Shown here: one piece after another, positions 6,694-13,937 of the stretch
How the letters are laid out: the number at the start of each line of letters is the position of its first letter
Position numbering within the stretch: the stretch's first letter is position 1
Assembly: GCF_001997295.1 (NCBI RefSeq)
Contig: NZ_CP019605.1
Span: 558,001 to 622,000, forward strand
Length of the DNA stretch: 64,000 nt
Direction of reading: 5' to 3'
Source of the DNA: Tessaracoccus flavus
GTDB taxonomy: Bacteria; Actinomycetota; Actinomycetes; Propionibacteriales; Propionibacteriaceae
Notes under the pieces: model-generated
What the model saw: the letters and a program-made list of their open reading frames with translations, nothing else
What the model was told of the DNA's origin: nothing
Database searches by the model: none
Made by a program: the position numbers and the translations under genes

Positions 6694-8020
6694 CTATCCG
6701 GAAGCTGTCGCGAAGATGCTCCCGGCCACCGTGGCGGCTGCCCCGGCGGCATCCTGGTCGGTCACAAGGTAGAACCGCTGGTAGGTCTGCACGTCGTGCC
6801 CCAGCAGGGCGGCGCCCTGGTTCGACGGGACCCCAGCCTCCTCCAGCGCAGTCGCCAGTGTGTGGCGGGTCGCGTGGATCGCGCCCGGGAAGGGGACGCC
6901 CGCCTCGGAGCAGAGCGTCTTGAAGCGCCACGAGAGCGTGTCCGGGTGGACCGGGTCGCCCAGCGAGTCGCGGATGACAAGCCCCTCGGCAGGCTGCCCC
7001 TGCGCCAACCAGAGCGCCCGCAGCACCGCGTGGGTGCCGGGGTGGAGCGTCTCCACGGCTACGCGCCGGACGGAGTTGGCCGTCTTGGGTGCCCCGATCG
7101 CGGTGGAGCGGCCCGGGCCTGACGCCGTGCGGCTCACGTGGATGTCAACCGTGCCCTGTTCGATGTCAACCGAGCCCCAGCCCAGCCCCAGCACCTCCGA
7201 CCGGCGGAGCCCGCAGAGCGCGAGCCTCATCGCAGCCGGAACCCACGGCTCCGCAGCGAGTCGTGCGGGAGTGGCGTAGGCCGAATCCACGTAGGCGCGG
7301 AAGCCTTGGAGCTGCGCCACCGTCCAGCGCTGGGACTGGCGAGTCTTGGCCGGTTTTCCCTGGACCTTCGCGAGCGCGGCGGGGTTGCCCTGAAGCCAAC
7401 CCTCCCGCTGGGCGAACTTGAACGCCTGGCGCAGCGCCCCCAGCGCGTACGTGCGGCTGCGGTGGCTGAGCGGCTTGCCCTTGATCCCTCCCACCGTGGC
7501 GAGCTTCCGCAGGGCCGCCTCGATGTCGCTGGGGGTCAGCTCCCGGGCCCGTCGATCACCGATCAGCTGAAGCGGGCTCACGAGTGTCAACCGGTAGCCC
7601 TCCAGCGAGCTGGGGCGCAGTCCGCCGGGGGTTGAGGCCTCCGCCTCGCGGTGCGCCATCCAGCGCTCGCACCTCGCGGACCGTGAGCAGCGACGGATCG
7701 CCAGCCTGCCCTGTAGCAGCGAGCCCGCGCATCTCTTCCACCCACGCGCGGGCCCCTTCCAGCGTGTCGAAACGCCGCTTGAGCTGACGACGCTTCCCGG
7801 CGACCCGTCCAGCAACGACGGCCACGAACCGCACGCCCGCCCGCGAGGTCTCGCGCCGGATCGGTTCGGTCCAGGTGGGGCACTGCGTGCAGGTGAAGCC
7901 GACGATGCCCCCGTCCTGGTGGATCGCGGTCCAGTCCTTTTTCACGGTGCCGCGTGCGGTCCCGCAGGCGGGGCAGCGCTTCATCGCGTCGGCGGGGAGA
8001 GCGGCCCGGTTGCCTTTCAT
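6694..8020 (-). pseudogene. Tyrosine-recombinase integrase, frameshifted
   Basis: The N-terminal part is read from ATG 8020 and begins MKGNRAALPADAMKRCPACG. It carries a CxxC..CxxC zinc-ribbon-like pair and an AP2-type arm-binding stretch (AVVAGRVAGKRRQLKRRFDTLEGARAWVEE would be its beta strands). The frame is lost near 7670-7675, where VRE should pass into CERWMAHREAEA. The next frame continues to 6694 with the core-binding domain and catalytic domain: CGLRRSE (Arg), HATRHT (H-x-x-R), LLGHD and a Tyr in QRFYL. All catalytic residues are present, so only the one-base excess (or two-base loss) disables it. The gene points toward tRNA-Lys, as usual for site-specific integrases. A sequencing error cannot be excluded. 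Confidence 0.85.
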
Positions 8021-8235
8021 CGCCACCCCCGGCTGTCGCGCGCTTCGTCGTCGTCCGCGTCTTCGTCCCACCGCTCCGCGGCACGAGGCGTGGTGCTGTA
8101 GGGGGCGAAGTCCTGCATCCTGGCCATGGCGCTCCACGTCCCGTAGTACGCGTAGTAGCGCTCCGGATCGGCTGGGCTGCGCTGCAGCGCCACGTCTTTT
8201 GGCCTTGACCAGTTCGCCCAAGCGGCGGTCTTCAT
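8017..8235 (-). CDS. Small element protein, probably chimeric at its N terminus
   Basis: A 72-residue frame whose stop overlaps the integrase ATG (ATGA), which suggests translational coupling. The C-terminal half (ERYYAYYGTWSAMARMQDF and the acidic EDADDDEARD tail) is not related to anything I know. The first 10 or so codons overlap, on the opposite strand, the AEC transporter remnant that begins near 8201. The original start was therefore probably lost, and the present ATG at 8235 arose at the junction. A longer in-frame ATG at 8262 is even deeper in the remnant. Whether it is expressed is unknown. Confidence 0.35.
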   Translation of the reverse strand: MKTAAWANWSRPKDVALQRSPADPERYYAYYGTWSAMARMQDFAPYSTTPRAAERWDEDADDDEARDSRGWR

Positions 8236-8386
8236 GCTGTTCATCCTTCCGCCGCCTTTCATCGTCCCGATCTTCCTGCCCGCCGACAGACGCGACGAGG
8301 TGGCCTACTCCAACAACGTGTTGAGCCTGTACACGGTCATCAGCGTGGTGACGTTCGTCGCCTACGTGTTCGCCACCGTCGGCTGA
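8201..8386 (+). pseudogene. C-terminal remnant of an AEC-family transporter
   Basis: About 61 codons ending in TGA at 8384-8386 read GLDQFAQAAVFMLFILPPPF and then IVPIFLPADRRDE and a last hydrophobic helix. The FxLPPPFxxPxF motif and the final helix are typical of the C terminus of auxin-efflux-carrier-type permeases (AEC family), which are normally about 300 residues. The rest of the gene is missing; sequence 5' of base 8200 belongs to the integrase side. It is a deletion or recombination scar inside the island. Confidence 0.65.
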
Positions 8387-8685
8387 GGCCTGCCCCGCGG
8401 GTCGTGACGCGGTCAAGCATGGCTTCCGGTGCGGGGAGCCGTGACCCGAGGCCCGGGCGGCCGTTGTCCACCGTCTGCACGTCCTCCGGACTCGGAGGGT
8501 GGTTGGGCGGTGAGGCCGCCCGTGCAGCGGAACCCGGATCCCCGCACCCAGAGGCGGACCAGGGCGAGGCGGACAGGGCGAAGGGGTTCAGCCCGAGGGA
8601 AGGTCACGATACGACCCTTCGAGACGCTCCACGGTCGTTACGCGACGCGGAGCTCCTCAGGGAGCGAAGATGGCGCGGCGGGCGG
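8387..8685. other. Noncoding 299 bases with a REP-like motif
   Basis: No gene is seen. Bases 8605-8669 contain CGATACGACCCTTCGAGACG followed by CTCC and, further on, GGAGCGAAG, an imperfect inverted pair. It resembles short CTTCGAGACGCTC-type intergenic repeats I recall from actinobacteria. The rest is GC-rich and unremarkable, and ends at the stop of the downstream glucosidase gene. Confidence 0.5.
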
Positions 8686-10359
8686 TCAGACGCGCAGCCA
8701 GACGGTGGTCTCGCCCGGAAGCTCGTCTCCCCACGGGCCCGAGGCGACCAGAATCTCTCCCTCGGGCAGCTGAACCGGATCCTTGCCGAAGTTCGACACC
8801 ACCTCCCAGCCGCCCGACCGCTGGAACCGCAGCACCTCGTCGTACTCGGTCGGAATCCACACCATGGACTCGTCTGTCTGCAGCTCCCGCCGCAGCTGCG
8901 CCGCCCGTCGGTACATCGACAGCGTCGAGCCCGGATCCTCGGACTCCGCCTCGACGGAGTAGTGCTCGAACCACAGCGGCTGCGGCAGGTGCGAGCCGTC
9001 GTCGCCGAAGCCGAACGACGACCCGGACCGCGTCCACGGCAGCGGCACCCGGCAGCCGTCGCGGCCCACCTCCAGCTCACGGTTGCGGAAGAACGAGGGG
9101 TCGGCGCGCAGCGAGTCGGGAATCTCCGCGACCTCCTGGAGGCCGAGCTCCTCGCCCTGGTACAGGTAGGCCGAGCCGGGTAGCGCCATCAGAAGCAGCG
9201 TCGCCGCACGCGCCCGACGCAGGCCGGTGGCCGCGTCGATCAGGACAGGGTCGCCGCCGGCCATCAGCCAGTCGCCGCCGTGCTTGCGCAGCGGCGTCCC
9301 GTCGGGGTTGGTCCCAGGGAACGGGGTGCCGTAGCGGCTGGCCGACCGGATCGTGTCGTGGTTGTTGAGCACCCAGGTGACCGACGATCCGGACACGGCC
9401 GCGACACCCAGGCACTCGTCGATGATCCGGTGGAAGGTTGCCGCGTCGTAGTTGGCGAGCTGGAGGTCGAAGAAGAACGACTGCCCCAGCGTGGACGGGC
9501 TCGCGTAGAGCGGCACGCGTGACGAGTGCACCGCAGCCTCCGCGACCGCCGTGCGCGGCGGGTCGTAGGAGTTGAACACCCCGCGCCACTCGGCGTAGAT
9601 CTCCTGGAGTTCGTCGCGGTCCCACGTGGGATGGCTGCCGTCCCTCGGGTGGGCCTCGAGCTCGGCCTGCGTGGGCAGCGGCTCCGTCAGGTCCTTGGCG
9701 AGCATGTGGGCGGCGTCCACGCGAAAGCCGTCGACGCCGCGATCGGCCCAGAAGCGCAGGATGCTGAGGAACTCCTCCCGGACCTCATCGCTGGCCCAGT
9801 TCAGATCCGGCTGCTCGACGGCGAAGGTGTGGAGATACCACTGTCCGTCGGCCACCTGCTCCCAGGCGCTGCCACCGAAGATCGAGACCCAGTCCGTGGG
9901 CGGCTCGGAGCCGTCCGGGCCGGTGCCGTCGCGGAAGATGTAGCGCTCCCGCTCGGCCGATCCGGGGCCCGCCGCGATCGCCTGCTGGAACCAGTCGTGC
10001 AGGTTCGAGGTGTGGTTCGGCACGATGTCGATGAGGATCCGGATGCCACGCGCGTGCAGCCCGGCGGCGAGCTCGTCAAAGTCATCGAGGGTGCCGATGC
10101 GCGGGTCGATTCCGCGGTAGTCGATGACGTCGTAGCCGCCGTCGGCGAGGGCGGAGGGATAGAAGGGGCTCAGCCACACCGCGTCGATGCCGAGGCCGGA
10201 GAGGTAGTCGAGCCGCGAGGCTATGCCGCGCAGGTCGCCGATGCCGTCGGCGTTGCTGTCGGCGAAGCTGCGGGGGTAGATCTGGTAGACGAGGGCTTGG
10301 CGCCACCATTGGGCGCTCTGGTCGGAGACCAGGGTCGCCTGGTCCGTGATGTCCTGCAT
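8686..10359 (-). CDS. GH13 alpha-glucosidase (oligo-1,6-glucosidase type)
   Basis: 557 residues from the ATG at 10359 (MQDITDQATLV), which is preceded by AAGG; a longer frame upstream runs through the previous gene and is not real. Family GH13 regions are visible: YQIYPRSFADSNADGIGDL at the N terminus, DIVPNHTS (region I), DGFRVDAAHM with the nucleophile Asp (region II), VAEAAV with the acid/base Glu (region III) and NNHDTIR (region IV). It should hydrolyse alpha-1,4 or alpha-1,6 bonds of short malto-oligosaccharides in the cytoplasm, as no signal peptide is seen. It follows the other GH13 gene by 26 bases in the same direction, so both are probably on one message controlled by the ROK protein. 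Confidence 0.85.
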   Translation of the reverse strand: MQDITDQATLVSDQSAQWWRQALVYQIYPRSFADSNADGIGDLRGIASRLDYLSGLGIDAVWLSPFYPSALADGGYDVIDYRGIDPRIGTLDDFDELAAGLHARGIRILIDIVPNHTSNLHDWFQQAIAAGPGSAERERYIFRDGTGPDGSEPPTDWVSIFGGSAWEQVADGQWYLHTFAVEQPDLNWASDEVREEFLSILRFWADRGVDGFRVDAAHMLAKDLTEPLPTQAELEAHPRDGSHPTWDRDELQEIYAEWRGVFNSYDPPRTAVAEAAVHSSRVPLYASPSTLGQSFFFDLQLANYDAATFHRIIDECLGVAAVSGSSVTWVLNNHDTIRSASRYGTPFPGTNPDGTPLRKHGGDWLMAGGDPVLIDAATGLRRARAATLLLMALPGSAYLYQGEELGLQEVAEIPDSLRADPSFFRNRELEVGRDGCRVPLPWTRSGSSFGFGDDGSHLPQPLWFEHYSVEAESEDPGSTLSMYRRAAQLRRELQTDESMVWIPTEYDEVLRFQRSGGWEVVSNFGKDPVQLPEGEILVASGPWGDELPGETTVWLRV

Positions 10360-10385
10360 GGGGGAAGGTCCTTCAGTGGTGAGGG

Positions 10386-12110
10386 TCAGCGGGTGGCCAG
10401 GCGGAGGATTCGGGACTCCCACGGCGCGAGCGACGAGGGGTCGGCGGCATCGTGGGTGGCCAGGATCAATTCGGCGCCGTCGAGGCTGGGGAGGGCGTCG
10501 AGCGGGAGTTCCGCCGAGGTCGACGAACAGTTGGCGAGGACGAGCAGTGTGGTGTCGCCCAGGGTGCGGGTGAACACCCAGAGCTGCTCGTGCTCGGGCA
10601 GAAGTAGCTCGAAGCGGCCCTCGCGGACCACCTCGTCGGTGTGTCGAAGCGCGATCAGTCTCTGGAAGTGGGCGAACACCGACGCGGGGTCGAGGCGGGC
10701 CGCCTCGGCGTTGATGTCGCGGTAGTTGGGGTTGACCGGCAGCCAGGGCACGCCGGTGGTGAAGCCCGCGTGCGGGCCGTCGTTCCACTGGACGGGGGTG
10801 CGTGCATGGTCGCGGCTCTTCGCGGCCAGCGAGCGGAGGATCTCGGCCTCGGCGGTGCCCATGGCCGTGGCCAGGGTGTGGTGGTTCAGCGATTCGACGT
10901 CGACGTAGTGGCCGATCTCGGTGAAGGGGGAGTTCGTCATGCCGAGTTCTTCACCCTGGTACACGTACGGGGTGCCCTTGTGCAGGTGCAGGACGGTGGC
11001 CAGCGTCTTGGCGGAGTTGACGCGGTGCTCGGGGGAGTCGTCGCCGAAGCGGGACACTGCCCGCGGCTGGTCGTGGTTGTCGAGGTACAGCGAATTCCAG
11101 CCCGATTCCGCCAGACCGTACTGCCACTGGGCAAGGTTGCCCTTCAGCGCGGGCAGGGGCAGTGCCATCAGGTCCCACTTGCTACCGGAGGCCTGGTCGA
11201 GGCTGACATGCTCGAACGTGAAGACCATGTTCAGCTCCCGCCGGGCAGGGTCCGTGACCCGCCGGGCCAACTCAACGGTCGCGCCGGGCATCTCGCCGAC
11301 GGTGAGCAGATTCTGGTCGTCGAGGCCCACCTCGCGGTTCATTTCGGCGAGGAACTCGTCGAGACGGGGACCGTTGGCGATCTGGCGGAAGTCCGCCGAG
11401 CCGGGCTCGATCGGGCCGCCGGAGGCGAGGTCGTGTGGCTTGGAGATGAGGTTGATCACGTCCATCCGGAAGCCGTCGACTCCGCGGTCCACCCACCACC
11501 GCATCATGTCGTAGACGGCCTCGCGAACCTCGGGGTTCTCCCAGTTGAGGTCCGGCTGCCCGGGGCTGAACATGCTCAGGTAGTACTGGCCGCTGGCCGG
11601 GTCGAACGTCCAGGCCGACGGCGCGAAGGCCGCGGCGCTGTCGTCGGGCTCGGCGCCAGGCGTGCCGGGCTCGTGTCCGGGACGGGCGGGGCGCCAGTAG
11701 TACCAGCTCCGCTTGGGGGAGGCCGGGTCGCGGGACTCGACGAACCACGGGTGCTGGTCCGAGGTGTGGTTGACCACCAGGTCCATGACCAGCTTGATCC
11801 CGCGCCAGTGGGCCTGGGCGAGGAGCTCGTCGAGGTCCGCGAGGGTTCCGAACAGGGGATCGATGTCGCGGTAGTCGCTGATGTCGTAGCCGTTGTCCAC
11901 CTGCGGCGAGCGGTAGACGGGCGACAGCCAGATGACGTCGACCCCGAGCTCGGCCAGGTGGTCGAGGCGGCTGGTGATGCCTGGGATGTCGCCGATGCCG
12001 TCGCCGTTGGAGTCCTGGAACGAGCGGGGGTAGACCTGGTAGACCACCGCGGAGCGCCACCAGCCGTCCGGGCGGGAAGCTGGGGCGGTCTGATGGCGTT
12101 CTGCGGTCAT
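10386..12110 (-). CDS. GH13 alpha-glucosidase
   Basis: 574 residues starting MTAERHQTAP, with AAGGAGAA just upstream of the ATG at 12110. The regions are typical: YQVYPRSFQDSNGDGIGDI, DLVVNHTSDQHPWF, DGFRMDVINL with the nucleophile Asp, VGEMPG with the acid/base Glu, and DNHDQPR. This places it in the GH13_31-like alpha-glucosidase group, which releases glucose from maltose and isomalto-oligosaccharides. It is cytoplasmic. Its upstream neighbour on the same strand is the stub of a MalG-type permease, so this was probably the end of a maltose or oligosaccharide uptake operon. The two GH13 paralogues are clearly diverged and likely have different linkage preferences. Confidence 0.88.
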   Translation of the reverse strand: MTAERHQTAPASRPDGWWRSAVVYQVYPRSFQDSNGDGIGDIPGITSRLDHLAELGVDVIWLSPVYRSPQVDNGYDISDYRDIDPLFGTLADLDELLAQAHWRGIKLVMDLVVNHTSDQHPWFVESRDPASPKRSWYYWRPARPGHEPGTPGAEPDDSAAAFAPSAWTFDPASGQYYLSMFSPGQPDLNWENPEVREAVYDMMRWWVDRGVDGFRMDVINLISKPHDLASGGPIEPGSADFRQIANGPRLDEFLAEMNREVGLDDQNLLTVGEMPGATVELARRVTDPARRELNMVFTFEHVSLDQASGSKWDLMALPLPALKGNLAQWQYGLAESGWNSLYLDNHDQPRAVSRFGDDSPEHRVNSAKTLATVLHLHKGTPYVYQGEELGMTNSPFTEIGHYVDVESLNHHTLATAMGTAEAEILRSLAAKSRDHARTPVQWNDGPHAGFTTGVPWLPVNPNYRDINAEAARLDPASVFAHFQRLIALRHTDEVVREGRFELLLPEHEQLWVFTRTLGDTTLLVLANCSSTSAELPLDALPSLDGAELILATHDAADPSSLAPWESRILRLATR

Positions 12111-12187
12111 GGTTCTCCTTGGCTGGGATGGTGAGGGTGGGGTGGGCCGGTGCGCCCCGGCTCACCCCTTGGATGGTTCGCTCGACG

Positions 12188-12303
12188 CTACTTGATGGCG
12201 CCCTGGGTCAGGCCGGACATGACCCAGCGCTGCGCGAACAGGTAGACGACGATGGCAGGGGCCATGGCCATGAGGTACGACGCGAAGCTCACGTTGTAGC
12301 TGA
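12188..12303 (-). pseudogene. C-terminal stub of a MalG-type ABC sugar permease
   Basis: On the minus strand the frame SYNVSFASYLMAMAPAIVVY continues with LFAQRWVMSGLTQGAIK and a TAG at 12190-12188. The ending Q-R-W/Y-x-x-x-GLTxGAIK is diagnostic for the C terminus of MalG-like membrane permeases of carbohydrate ABC importers (normally about 280 residues). Upstream the sequence changes abruptly to an AT-rich region and the ROK gene on the other strand, so about 85% of the gene, and any partner permease and binding protein, are gone. Confidence 0.8.
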
Positions 12304-12309
12304 TTTGTT

Positions 12310-12335
12310 TTCGAGCAATAGATTTAACTATCGAA
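12310..12335. promoter_or_regulatory. AT-rich possible operator upstream of ROK gene
   Basis: TTCG..ATAG..CTAT..CGAA forms an imperfect inverted repeat in a stretch far more AT-rich than its surroundings. ROK repressors often bind such sites at their own promoter. Here it lies 50-75 bases upstream of the ROK gene and beyond the end of the permease stub. The two half-symmetries are offset by four bases, so this is tentative. Confidence 0.3.
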
Positions 12336-12386
12336 GAAAGTCATCTGGGTCTAGGATGCATCACGGTTGAGGGATCGTCAAGGGGG

Positions 12387-13625
12387 GTGCGGAAAGTGGG
12401 TGTGTCCGAGCGCCAGACGCGCCACCGCGCGAGCACAGAGGCGGTCCTCGACCACGCGTGGGACTCCGGCGCCTTCGGGGCGGACCACGTCATTTCCGCC
12501 CTCGGAATGACCCGATCCACGGCACTCTCCGCGCTCGATGAGCTGATCGACGTCGGCCTGATCGAGGAGCTGACGAGCTCCGCGGGGCCCGCCCAGCGGC
12601 TGGGAAGGCCTGCTCGACGATTCGAGCTGCGAGGCGAGGCCGGACTGATCGTGGGCCTCGACGCCGGCGGCCGACGCTTCTCCGCGATAGCCGCCGATCT
12701 GAGCGGCCGGATCCTCGCGCGCGAACACCTCGACCTCACCAGCTTCTTCGAGCTGGAGGCTCCGGACCCGGCCACCCGGCACACCGCGGCCCTCCGGGCC
12801 ATCGACGCGGTGCTCGCCGCTGCCGGGGGTAGCCGAGATGAGGTGATCGCCGTCGGGGTGGGCGTGCCTGCCCCGGTCGACGGCCAGGGGGCCTCGCCCG
12901 CGCACCCGTCCGGCTTCTGGAGCTATATGAACGCAGGCCTCCGTGAGGCGCTGAGTGGGGAGTTCCCTGTCGTGCGTGTCGAGAACGACGCTTCCCTCGC
13001 CGCTGTCGCTGAGGGGTCCCTGGGCGAGGCGCAGGGGCGCGAACACTACGTCGCGATGCTGTCGGGGCTTCGCCTGGGCTCGGGCGTGGTCCTGGAGGGG
13101 CGATTGGTGCGCGGCGCGCACGGCGGCGTCGGGGAGCTCGAGGCACTTGCCTATGTGCCCGGTGTCGGCGGCACCTGGGGTCTCGGCTATCTGGCGGAGC
13201 AGTGGCTGAGGGAGCAGCTCGGCATGGGCGCGATTCCTGCTGACCACCCTTGGGCCGCCCTGAGTGGGGGCGCCGTCACCGGCGAGGCGGTCCTCTCTCG
13301 CGCGCGGCTGGCGGACCCTGTGGCGCGGCCGCTGGTGGAGGAGCTGGGGGGCACGCTCGGGCGGATCTGTACCGTAGTGTCGCGGTTCTTCGATCCCGAG
13401 GTCATCGTCGTGTGCGGGGCCATCGCGGGTACGCTGGGCGAGGTGATCGAGATCGCCGTCGCGCACGTGGCAGGCGAGCTGGAGCTGCCGCCGCCCGGCA
13501 TCGTCGCCTCGGGGCTCGGGGGAGACGTCGTGTCGCTGGGGGCCTTGTCAGCCGCCCGCGAATCGGCCCGCCAGGTCGTTCTCCCGTTGCTGACCGCGCG
13601 CCGCCTCGCCGCCCGCACCCATTGA
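12387..13625 (+). CDS. ROK-family transcriptional regulator
   Basis: 412 residues. The N-terminal winged helix-turn-helix is at about 20-75 (GAFGADHVISALGMTRSTAL is its core). The ROK sugar-kinase-like domain follows, with IVGLDAGGRRFSAIAADLSG as the phosphate-binding start and EGRLVRGAHGGVGELE in the middle. The usual zinc-site cysteines (CxCGxxGC) are not visible in the expected region (VPGVGGTWGLGYL), so it probably lacks kinase activity and the classical zinc motif. It likely represses or activates sugar genes in response to a sugar; the two GH13 genes on the opposite strand are the obvious targets. The annotated GTG is close to AAGGGGGG; GTG at 12396 has better spacing from it and may be the true start. 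Confidence 0.8.
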   Translation: MRKVGVSERQTRHRASTEAVLDHAWDSGAFGADHVISALGMTRSTALSALDELIDVGLIEELTSSAGPAQRLGRPARRFELRGEAGLIVGLDAGGRRFSAIAADLSGRILAREHLDLTSFFELEAPDPATRHTAALRAIDAVLAAAGGSRDEVIAVGVGVPAPVDGQGASPAHPSGFWSYMNAGLREALSGEFPVVRVENDASLAAVAEGSLGEAQGREHYVAMLSGLRLGSGVVLEGRLVRGAHGGVGELEALAYVPGVGGTWGLGYLAEQWLREQLGMGAIPADHPWAALSGGAVTGEAVLSRARLADPVARPLVEELGGTLGRICTVVSRFFDPEVIVVCGAIAGTLGEVIEIAVAHVAGELELPPPGIVASGLGGDVVSLGALSAARESARQVVLPLLTARRLAARTH

Positions 13626-13755
13626 CCTGCTGACCTTCAGTGCTGCACTTCAGGCGCTCATGGTTGCGTGGGTGGCCGGTCAGCCGGTGTCAGCCCGCAC
13701 GGCTGCGAGCTGGGCGCAGGAGGCCCGGGAGGCTCACGGCGTGGACGAAAACTTG

Positions 13756-13778
13756 GTCACAAACTTGGTCACAAACCG
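13756..13778 (+). promoter_or_regulatory. Right arm-type integrase site (double GTCACAAAC)
   Basis: GTCACAAAC at 13756-13764 and 13768-13776, the same 12-base spacing and flanks as at 6648-6670. It lies about 100 bases inside the right att repeat. An extra AACTTG precedes it and an inverted TGTGACC follows at 13788. The stretch 13626-13877 otherwise holds only a short open frame (13660-13851) with no recognisable product, part of which simply encodes this repeat. Confidence 0.6.
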
Positions 13779-13877
13779 ATCCGGAACTGTGACCAACAAG
13801 CCGCCCCAGACCGGACGACTCAAAGCATCGGCTGCTGTAGATCGCACTTGAGCGCACAGTTCCGGACAGTGCTGTCA

Positions 13878-13922
13878 GACTTTTGATCCATGGGTCGCGG
13901 GTTCGAGCCCCGCTGGGGGCAC
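13878..13922 (+). repeat. attR, tRNA-Lys 3' fragment
   Basis: A 45-base copy of tRNA-Lys from the anticodon loop to the 3' end, with one mismatch. It has no 5' half, so it is not a tRNA gene. It marks the right boundary of the island; the amylosucrase-like gene stops 16 bases further on. Confidence 0.9.
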
Positions 13923-13937
13923 CGTCGCCGCCCTTCG

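Larger units (their letters stand above)
6533..13922. mobile_element. Decayed integrative island in tRNA-Lys
   Basis: Bounded by 45-base direct repeats of the tRNA-Lys 3' half (6533-6577 and 13878-13922; one mismatch), 7,345 bases apart. A tyrosine-recombinase gene lies just inside the left end, and identical double GTCACAAAC arm repeats are inside both ends. The interior is mixed: element-type DNA runs to about base 8200, followed by a transporter remnant, two GH13 glucosidases, a permease remnant and a ROK regulator, then about 250 bases of non-coding right end. The integrase is frameshifted and I see no relaxase, replicase or structural phage gene. I infer a once-mobile element whose core was replaced or deleted and which is now fixed. 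Confidence 0.8.

Noticed and set aside
13660..13851. 63-codon frame near the right island end
   Set aside because: Part of it only encodes the GTCACAAAC repeats and there is no recognisable protein; not called as a gene.
13878..13922. Second tRNA-Lys gene
   Set aside because: Only the 3' half is present; it is an att repeat.
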